A stretch of 64,000 nucleotides of DNA. Origin: Corynebacterium sp. Its GTDB lineage: Bacteria; Actinomycetota; Actinomycetes; Mycobacteriales; Mycobacteriaceae. The notes below the pieces were generated by a model. That model was not told the origin of the DNA. It did no database searches and saw only the letters and a program-made list of their open reading frames with translations. The stretch lies in the NCBI GenBank assembly GCA_030527885.1, contig JAUMZY010000007.1, positions 1-64,000 on the forward strand, given 5' to 3'. The first letter of the stretch is position 1. Each line of letters begins with the position of its first letter. The position numbers and the translations under genes are program-made. Below, one piece after another: positions 57,915-64,000 of this stretch.

Positions 57915-58694
57915 ATGTCAACACCAGCAACACTGCAAAATTCCCCGGCCGACTCCACCCCCGCCCTAACCCCCGGCATGCGCATCCGCGCCGGCATCGG
58001 CATGGCAGTCGTTTTTGCCACTTGGTTGTACCTGGTTGTCACCCGCCCTACCGACTGGGAATCCGTCGGCGGCTCCACCCCAGCCCTCATCACCCTGGGC
58101 GGCTACGTCCTGGGCGCACTCCTCCTACTGTCCGCCAGCCTGCCGGCACTACCAGCCCGCGTCATCGCCATCATCCCCGCCGCACTGGTGCTTAACATCG
58201 TCATCGGGCAGATCACCGGCTCCGCCGCCATCCCCCTCTACTTAGATTCCGTGGGCACCATCCTCATCGCCGCACTGGCTGGCCCCATCGCCGGGCTCGC
58301 CACCGGTACTCTCAGCAGCGTCGTCTGGGGGCTTTTCACCCCCGCAGCCTTACCCTTCGCCGCGGTATCCGCCATGGTTGGCTTCCTCTCCGGCTGGGCC
58401 ATCCGCAAAGGCGCATTCAAAAACATCATCACCGCTATCCTCGCTGGCGCAGTACTCGGCATCATCACCGGCATGCTGGCAGCCCCCGTGGCGGCTTTCG
58501 TCTACGGCGGCACCGCCGGCGTCGGCACAGGCGCCCTCGTGTCACTCTTCCGCGAAATGGGCAACTCCCTGCTGGGATCCGTCACCGCCCAATCCTTCAT
58601 CTCAGACCCACTGGACAAAGCACTGGTCATGGCACTCGTCTTCGTCGTCATCCGGGCACTGCCCAAAAAGACCTTAGCGAGCCTCCGTGCCTAA
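57915..58694 (+). CDS. ECF transporter S component, predicted nucleoside-related
   Basis: A 259-residue membrane protein with about seven helices. The segment PLYLDSVGTILIAALAGPIAG and the alanine/glycine-rich helices are typical of S components of energy-coupling factor transporters; this one is longer than the 170-200 residues usual for RibU or BioY. Substrate is not evident from sequence. The nucleoside hydrolase gene just upstream suggests a nucleoside or a nucleobase. Its stop overlaps the start of the T component by eight bases. Confidence 0.82.
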   Translation: MSTPATLQNSPADSTPALTPGMRIRAGIGMAVVFATWLYLVVTRPTDWESVGGSTPALITLGGYVLGALLLLSASLPALPARVIAIIPAALVLNIVIGQITGSAAIPLYLDSVGTILIAALAGPIAGLATGTLSSVVWGLFTPAALPFAAVSAMVGFLSGWAIRKGAFKNIITAILAGAVLGIITGMLAAPVAAFVYGGTAGVGTGALVSLFREMGNSLLGSVTAQSFISDPLDKALVMALVFVVIRALPKKTLASLRA

Positions 58695-59334
58695 CCCCAT
58701 CACCAGCATCAGCTGCGGCCTCAGCACCTGGATCCTCGTGCTCGGCTGCAACAATGCGTGGGTTTCACTCGCCGTCAGCATCATCGCTATCATCGTGGGC
58801 ACCATGCGCACCCGCAGCCTCTCCTTCCTGGCCACCATCATCGCCCTGAGCCTGCCCACCGCACTATCCATGCTGCTCATTTACGTGCCCTTCACCGCCA
58901 CCTACACAGAAGGGCTCCTTCAAGCCGGCCAACTAGCCCTACGATTCATCGCACTCATGGCCGCCCTCCTCGCAGCCTTCACTTTCGTTCACATCCCCGA
59001 CCTGGTCAAAGCGCTGCAATTACTCCGCATCCACCACAGCATAAGCTTCCTGCTTGGTTCCGCCCTCCAATTCCTCCCCCAAGCCCAACAAACCACCCAC
59101 CGCATGCGCGAAGCCCACCTACTAGCCGGCCGCAAACCCACCCCCTTCAACCTCATCATCCCAGTGATCGTGCAAGTTCTCTTCGCCGGCGGCCAACGAG
59201 TCACCGCCGTCAAAACCCTCGGCCTTGACCTCCCCGGCCGCCGCACTGTTCTCCGCTCACCATCAGACTCCCCAGCCCAAAAACTCTTCCGCATCCTCCT
59301 GCCCCTCATCATCCTGGCGGTGGTTCTATTATGA
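58687..59334 (+). CDS. ECF transporter T component (EcfT-like)
   Basis: A 215-residue membrane protein with about five helices and a cytoplasmic loop. The coupling motifs are diverged: MREAHLLAGR (about residue 137) and LGLDLPGRRT in place of the usual ARG motifs. It starts with GTG at 58687 inside the end of the S gene, and its stop overlaps the next start as ATGA, so S, T and A are made in step. As a dedicated module it would not share its ATPase with ykoEDC. Confidence 0.85.
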   Translation: MPNPITSISCGLSTWILVLGCNNAWVSLAVSIIAIIVGTMRTRSLSFLATIIALSLPTALSMLLIYVPFTATYTEGLLQAGQLALRFIALMAALLAAFTFVHIPDLVKALQLLRIHHSISFLLGSALQFLPQAQQTTHRMREAHLLAGRKPTPFNLIIPVIVQVLFAGGQRVTAVKTLGLDLPGRRTVLRSPSDSPAQKLFRILLPLIILAVVLL

Positions 59335-60464
59335 AGCGCTGGCTCATCCTAGGGGCATCCGGCTCCGGCCTCACCACCTGGGCACAGAAGCTTTTCGACG
59401 CCACCCCGCACGCCGCCTTCCTCAGCCAAGACCCCACCACCCACCTCACATACCTGCGCGACACCGTCATTGAAGAAGTCGTCTTCGGCCTAGAACAACG
59501 CGGCATCGCCCCGGAAACCATGCTCACCACCGCCACCGACGCTTTGCAGCAAGTGAACCTGGCCGATCTGGCGGAATGCCACCCCACGCAGTTATCCGGC
59601 GGGCAGACGCGCCGGGTGGCGTTGGCGAGTGTGATCGCGCTGGGGGCCGGCACGTTCATTCTGGATGACCCTTGGGCTGGTTTGGATGCGGAATCCGCGC
59701 GGCAGTTGCTGACCATCGTGGCGAATTATCCTGGTGATGTGATCATCGTGGCGCACACAAAACCCCCGGTGGCACATGATTTTACGTGCTTTGATTTGGT
59801 GGAAGGGGAGTTGGTGCCGCATGTGGCACACCCGCATGCGTTGCCGAAATTAGCGCCGTTGGGGGAGCAGGAGCAGCAGGTCATTGATCTCGGCGAGGTA
59901 GTGGGGTGCCGCCAGCAGCCGCCGCGCAGATGGTGGCAGTTTTTCCGCCAACCTGCGGTACGTGAATTTGCCACCAAGCCGGTTTTATTGCAGCCGGCCC
60001 GGGGCGAAGTGCTGTGGCTGCAGGGTGCTAACGGGTCGGGAAAAACCACCCTGTTCCGCACCCTAGTGGGGTTTTCGGGGGATGTGGGGCAGCGGGATGC
60101 GTCGATAAGCATCAGCATGCAAACCCAACGTGCCTACGACCAAGTCACGGAAACCACCGTGCGGGACTTCATCGGCGGTAAGTTAGAAGGTCTGGATCCG
60201 GATGCGCATCCGCTGGATTTACCCGCCGCGCAGCTGCGGTTAGCGCAGGTAGCGAAAGTTTTATATTTGGGGGTTGATGTGGTGTTACTGGATGAGCCCG
60301 ATGTGGGGCTAGACTACATCGGACGCACCCAGTTCCACCGGCTTTTACACCGCCACCTCGGGCAGCACACACCGCCGGCCATCATCATGACCTGCCACGA
60401 TGCCACCGTCATGGCGGAAGTCTCGCAGTACGCTACCGTGCGGGAACTCTCGTTAGATGCCTAA
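59331..60464 (+). CDS. ECF transporter double ATPase with one degenerate site
   Basis: A 377-residue fusion of two ABC ATPase domains. Domain 1 has a broken Walker A, GASGSGLTT (residues 8-16, Lys replaced by Leu14), an intact signature LSGGQ (88-92) and Walker B ILDDP with Asp113 in place of Glu. Domain 2 has an intact Walker A GANGSGKTT (232-240), a broken signature LPAAQ (297-301) and an intact LLDEP (319-323). In the dimer this gives one full site (Walker A of 2 with signature of 1) and one dead site. Its ATG overlaps the T gene stop. Confidence 0.88.
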   Translation: MKRWLILGASGSGLTTWAQKLFDATPHAAFLSQDPTTHLTYLRDTVIEEVVFGLEQRGIAPETMLTTATDALQQVNLADLAECHPTQLSGGQTRRVALASVIALGAGTFILDDPWAGLDAESARQLLTIVANYPGDVIIVAHTKPPVAHDFTCFDLVEGELVPHVAHPHALPKLAPLGEQEQQVIDLGEVVGCRQQPPRRWWQFFRQPAVREFATKPVLLQPARGEVLWLQGANGSGKTTLFRTLVGFSGDVGQRDASISISMQTQRAYDQVTETTVRDFIGGKLEGLDPDAHPLDLPAAQLRLAQVAKVLYLGVDVVLLDEPDVGLDYIGRTQFHRLLHRHLGQHTPPAIIMTCHDATVMAEVSQYATVRELSLDA

Positions 60465-60964
60465 GCTGCTTGATGCTCCCCGGTGAACAACTCCGCCGGT
60501 GACTTAACCGGCGTGAAGGATGCATCAACCACCCACACGTACGTCGGCGCCGACTCCTGCGGTAATTCGTGCACACATTCGATATGCTCCTCGCCGACGA
60601 AGGCCCGCACCCACCCCTCGGCCACCCCTGGATTCACCCGGGTGCCGGTGGGGGAGGTGATGCGCATGATCATCACATAGGCAGCCACCCGGGATTTCCC
60701 CAGGGCCCACAGCCTTCGGCGCACCGCTATTCCCGTGCGGTGCCTAGTGAGCGAAGCATTGAGGGGATGGTTCGTTATGAGCGCAGGTAGCTTCTTTACC
60801 GGGGGCCGCCAGGTGGCCCGCGGCCGAGAGAGCGACCGCGGGTGCCGCATGATGGAACCCAGCGCGGAAATGGTGTCCGGGAACTCCTCACGGGCGTTGG
60901 TAGCCATGGTGCTAGGGTTTTGGATGGGGTGGGCGAGATGTATGAACGCTTGCGAAGTAATCAT
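60461..60964 (-). CDS. Conserved hypothetical protein (possibly DUF3239-like)
   Basis: A 167-residue protein, basic in its first half and acidic/aromatic in its second, ending APTYVWVVDASFTPVKSPAEL. The C-terminal part looks conserved and recalls DUF3239 proteins of corynebacteria, with low certainty. No membrane segment or known motif is visible. It converges on the ECF ATPase gene with a four-base overlap of stops. Start chosen at the most upstream ATG, 60964; ATG at 60907 is an alternative. Confidence 0.55.
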   Translation of the reverse strand: MITSQAFIHLAHPIQNPSTMATNAREEFPDTISALGSIMRHPRSLSRPRATWRPPVKKLPALITNHPLNASLTRHRTGIAVRRRLWALGKSRVAAYVMIMRITSPTGTRVNPGVAEGWVRAFVGEEHIECVHELPQESAPTYVWVVDASFTPVKSPAELFTGEHQAA

Positions 60965-61085
60965 GGTCTTACCATAAAACTCCGCCCAGACACCAAACCC
61001 ACCAAATAGAAAACAAGTTCGAAGAATTTGGGTGTTCGGCCGGGTTATTGGCTATTTTTTCACCCACAGGTCTAATCTGTAACCA

Positions 61086-62639
61086 ATGACCACGCAGAGC
61101 ACCCCAAAAATCACCATCCCCCGCGAAATCTGGATCCTCGTCATAGCCGCCTTCATCATCGCCCTCGGCTATGGTTTTATCTCCCCAATCCTGCCACAAT
61201 TCGCCAAAAGCTTCGGCGTGGGTGCCGTCGCCGCCGGCGCCGTGATCTCCGCATTTAGCTTCACCCGCCTCGTCTTCGCCCCCGCCTGCGGCAAGCTTAT
61301 CGACATCCTCGGCGCCCGCTGGGTATACATCACCGGCCTGGTCATCGTCGCCATCACCACCGGCCTCATCGCCGCCGCCCAAGCCTACTGGCACCTCGTC
61401 CTCCTGCGCGGTCTCGCCGGCTTCGGCTCCACCATGTTCACAGTCTCCGCCATGAGCCTCATCGTCAGATTAGCACCCCCAGCCATCCGCGGCCGCTGCT
61501 CCGGCGCCTATGCCTCCGGCTTCCTCTTCGGATCCGTCTTCGGCCCCGCCCTCGGATCCATCCTCTCCGTCCTCGGCTTCCGCTGGCCCTTCCTCATCTA
61601 CGGCATCTTCCTCGGCCTCGCCTCCTTCGTCGTATGGTATTCCATGCCCAAAAACATCGGCCGCGTAGAAAACCAACAAGACTCCCGCCCCGCCCTCGGC
61701 GTGCTAGAAGCCCTACGCCACCCCACCTACCGGGCAATCATCGCCAGCTCCTTCGCCAACGGTTGGGTAAACTTCGGCGTCCGCATCGCCATCGTCCCCC
61801 TCTTCGTCCAAGCCACCTTCACCAACGGCGGCGACCTAGCCGGCTATGTCATTTCCGCCTACGCCGTCGGCAACGCCATCGCCCTCCAATTCTCCGGCCG
61901 CATCGCTGACAACATCGGCCGCAAACCACCCATCCTCGCTGGCCTCACCCTCGGCCTACTCTTTACCGCCAGCTTCGGCCTCGCCCACAACTTCTGGCTA
62001 CTCATGCTCTTCTCCGCCCTCGCCGGTATGGGCTCCGGCACCTTCAACCCACCCATCCAAGCCGCCCTCGCCGACATCATCGGCGCCGACCGCAACGGCG
62101 GCAAAGTCCTCTCCGCCTTCCAAATGGCCGGCGACTGCGGCACCATCCTCGGCCCCCTCGCCATCGGCTGGGTCGTCCAACACTACGGCTACGAACAAGC
62201 CTTCCTCATCTCCGGCGTCATCCTCTGCATCACTCTCCTCGTCTGGCTGCCCGCCCGCGAAACCCTCCAAACCCGCACCCCCGTCGTCGGCGCCGTCATC
62301 ACCAAAGACGACACCATCCTCGTCGCCCAACGCCGCGACTCCGGCAAATGGGAATTCCCCGGCGGCAAAATCGAACCCGGCGAAACCCCAGAAGCAGCCC
62401 TCATCCGCGAAATATCAGAAGAACTCCACTGCACCATAAAAGTAGGGGAACAAATCACCACCACTAACCACGAAAACATCAACCTCACCACCTATTACTG
62501 CACTATCATCGCAGGTGCCCCAACTGCCATCGAACACACTCAAATCCAATGGCAACCCCGCACCCAATTAACCCAATTAGAATGGGAAACCGCCGACCAA
62601 TCGACCGTCGATAAGCTCAGCGAAAAAATTGCACCTTAA
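61086..62639 (+). CDS. MFS drug-type exporter fused to a NUDIX hydrolase domain
   Basis: A 517-residue protein. Residues 15-395 form a twelve-helix major facilitator transporter, with the loop 2-3 motif GKLIDILGARWV, the mid-protein GRIADNIGRK and the antiporter-type helix 5 region GSVFGPALGS. From residue 398 a complete NUDIX domain follows: VVGAVITKDDTILVAQRR, then the Nudix box G-K-I-E-P-G-E...REISEEL at residues 427-447. NUDIX enzymes hydrolyse nucleoside diphosphate derivatives. The reading frame is continuous, so this is a true fusion or a fixed frameless junction. It would place the hydrolase on the cytoplasmic face of the exporter. Confidence 0.85.
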   Translation: MTTQSTPKITIPREIWILVIAAFIIALGYGFISPILPQFAKSFGVGAVAAGAVISAFSFTRLVFAPACGKLIDILGARWVYITGLVIVAITTGLIAAAQAYWHLVLLRGLAGFGSTMFTVSAMSLIVRLAPPAIRGRCSGAYASGFLFGSVFGPALGSILSVLGFRWPFLIYGIFLGLASFVVWYSMPKNIGRVENQQDSRPALGVLEALRHPTYRAIIASSFANGWVNFGVRIAIVPLFVQATFTNGGDLAGYVISAYAVGNAIALQFSGRIADNIGRKPPILAGLTLGLLFTASFGLAHNFWLLMLFSALAGMGSGTFNPPIQAALADIIGADRNGGKVLSAFQMAGDCGTILGPLAIGWVVQHYGYEQAFLISGVILCITLLVWLPARETLQTRTPVVGAVITKDDTILVAQRRDSGKWEFPGGKIEPGETPEAALIREISEELHCTIKVGEQITTTNHENINLTTYYCTIIAGAPTAIEHTQIQWQPRTQLTQLEWETADQSTVDKLSEKIAP

Positions 62640-62729
62640 CACAGTGGCGGCCAGCAAAAATCAATTCTGATAGGATGTTTATCACGCTAGTTCGCTATTA
62701 ATGACAAAATAGCGTACCGTGGTGCTGCA

Positions 62730-64000
62730 ATGAGTATTACCGATGACGCTACCGGCAGCGCTTTCGAGCCGGATGAGAATAATGTGTCGGAATCTCAGGA
62801 AACTTCGCAGGACATCGTCGCAGACACCCCCATCACCCTTGACCAGGTGCAGGACAGCGACGACGATTCCCGGGTTGCGGACACTTCTGAGGCCACCGAC
62901 TTTGATGAAGAAAATGACTCAGAAGAACACCACGGCCCCAGCTTTGATACATTGGGCCTGCCCGAAACTGTAGTCAAAGCAGTACATAACGTAGGGTTCG
63001 AAACCCCCTCACCAATCCAAGCCCAAACCATCCCCGTGCTCCTCCAAGGCCACGACGTGATGGGCTTGGCCCAAACCGGTACCGGCAAAACCGCAGCGTT
63101 TGCCCTACCCATCCTGTCGCTTATCGACGCCGACATTCGCCACCCACAGGCACTCATACTAGCCCCCACCCGGGAACTAGCCTTACAGGTAGCAGACTCC
63201 TTCCAAGTCTTCGTCGACCACCTTAAGAGCGACATCTCCGTCCTCCCCATCTACGGCGGCCAAGCCTACGGCATCCAACTCTCCGGACTCCGACGCGGTG
63301 CGCAAATCGTCGTCGGCACCCCCGGCCGAGTCATCGACCACCTAGGCAAAGGCTCCCTCGACATTTCTGAACTCCGCTTCCTCGTCCTCGACGAAGCCGA
63401 CGAAATGCTCAACATGGGCTTCCAAGAAGACGTCGAACGCATCCTGGAAGACACTCCTGAGGACAAACAAGTCGCACTGTTCTCAGCCACCATGCCCAGC
63501 AGCATCCGGCGGCTCTCCAAACAGTACATGAATGACCCCCACGAGATTCAGGTCAAATCCGAAACTCGCACCAACACCAACATCACTCAACGCTTCCTCA
63601 ACGTTGCTCACCGCAACAAACTCGATGCCTTAACCCGCATCCTGGAAGTCACCGAATTTGAAGCCATGATCATGTTCGTACGCACCAAATTCGAAACAGA
63701 AGAACTCGCCGAAAAACTCCGCGCCCGCGGCTTCAACGCCGCAGCCATCAACGGCGACATCGCCCAACAGCAACGCGAACGCACCGTCGACCAGCTCAAA
63801 GACGGCCGCCTCGACATCCTTGTAGCCACTGACGTGGCAGCCCGAGGCCTTGATGTTGACCGCATCTCCCACGTACTAAACTACGACATTCCCTCCGACA
63901 CGGAATCCTACGTGCACCGCATCGGCCGTACCGGTCGTGCCGGCCGCAGCGGTGAAGCCATCCTGTTCGTTACCCCCCGAGAACGCCGCTTCTTGCGCAA
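62730..64000 (+). CDS. deaD: DEAD-box RNA helicase (DeaD-type), cut by window edge
   Basis: Open from the ATG at 62730 to the window end, 423 codons so far. After an acidic N-terminal extension of about 70 residues come the helicase motifs in order: Q motif with PSPIQAQTIP, motif I AQTGTGKT, Ia PTRELALQ, GG, Ib TPGR, II DEAD, III SAT, IV MIMFVRTK, V ATDVAARGLD and VI HRIGRTGRAGR. The long accessory C-terminal region (DbpA-like RNA binding) would lie outside. Such helicases help ribosome assembly and RNA decay, notably in the cold. Confidence 0.95.
   Translation, partial: MSITDDATGSAFEPDENNVSESQETSQDIVADTPITLDQVQDSDDDSRVADTSEATDFDEENDSEEHHGPSFDTLGLPETVVKAVHNVGFETPSPIQAQTIPVLLQGHDVMGLAQTGTGKTAAFALPILSLIDADIRHPQALILAPTRELALQVADSFQVFVDHLKSDISVLPIYGGQAYGIQLSGLRRGAQIVVGTPGRVIDHLGKGSLDISELRFLVLDEADEMLNMGFQEDVERILEDTPEDKQVALFSATMPSSIRRLSKQYMNDPHEIQVKSETRTNTNITQRFLNVAHRNKLDALTRILEVTEFEAMIMFVRTKFETEELAEKLRARGFNAAAINGDIAQQQRERTVDQLKDGRLDILVATDVAARGLDVDRISHVLNYDIPSDTESYVHRIGRTGRAGRSGEAILFVTPRERRFLR

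Overview
The window looks like chromosomal DNA of a Corynebacterium (order Mycobacteriales). The gene order typA-lpqW-mshB-membrane protein-fdxC-dapC, the dapD-aroP-dapD2-dapE cluster, divergent glgA/glgC, and methyltransferase-sigE-anti-sigma-tatB-mrp match blocks I know from Corynebacterium glutamicum and Mycobacterium tuberculosis. Other genus marks are an E1/E2-fused OdhA, AmtR-type operators before amtB and moderate GC. I cannot name the species. I see no rRNA or tRNA genes, CRISPR array, prophage or insertion sequence.

Layout. 1-5048: a cut-off DUF808 membrane protein, a ketopantoate-reductase-like gene, then a TPP riboswitch driving the thiamine-precursor ECF transporter ykoEDC and a small P-loop kinase-like gene. 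5156-6751: a peptide-binding lipoprotein gene broken by two in-frame stops. 6881-8706: AmtR boxes, amtB, glnK and a terminator. 8717-11290 (minus strand): secreted trypsin-like protease, ArsC-like protein, a frameshifted DUF402 gene and a secreted protein. 11764-18774: typA to dapC, mixing translation, envelope glycolipid, mycothiol and lysine functions. 18956-22386: a HicA-like small gene, a GtrA-family gene and a TerD-like gene behind an unusual duplicated RNA leader with a terminator. 22383-28427: lysine/DAP genes, aroP, a LOG-family protein and a DivIVA-like membrane protein. 28577-35104: DUF3117 gene behind a perfect palindrome, an RlmA-like methyltransferase, a lipoprotein serpin, a catalytically degraded GH32 protein, and glgA/glgC. 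35220-43885: two tandem CCxxCG paralogues, the sigE stress module, tatB, mrp, and small membrane or lipoproteins. 43962-53308 (minus): odhA, a fused ABC exporter, an EcsC-like protein and a shikimate-dehydrogenase-like enzyme. 53329-64000: carboxylesterase, FhuF-like protein, an acidic protein, a nucleoside hydrolase with an ECF transporter, an MFS-NUDIX fusion and the start of a DEAD-box helicase.

The best candidates for something undescribed are the two matching structured RNA elements followed by an intrinsic terminator before the TerD-like gene (20079-20314), the MFS-NUDIX fusion, the Tat-exported lipoprotein serpin, the perfect operator-like palindrome at 28577-28597, and the nucleoside hydrolase-ECF module, whose ATPase keeps only one complete ATP site. 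Two genes (peptide-binding protein and DUF402) carry disabling mutations, which suggests some gene decay.
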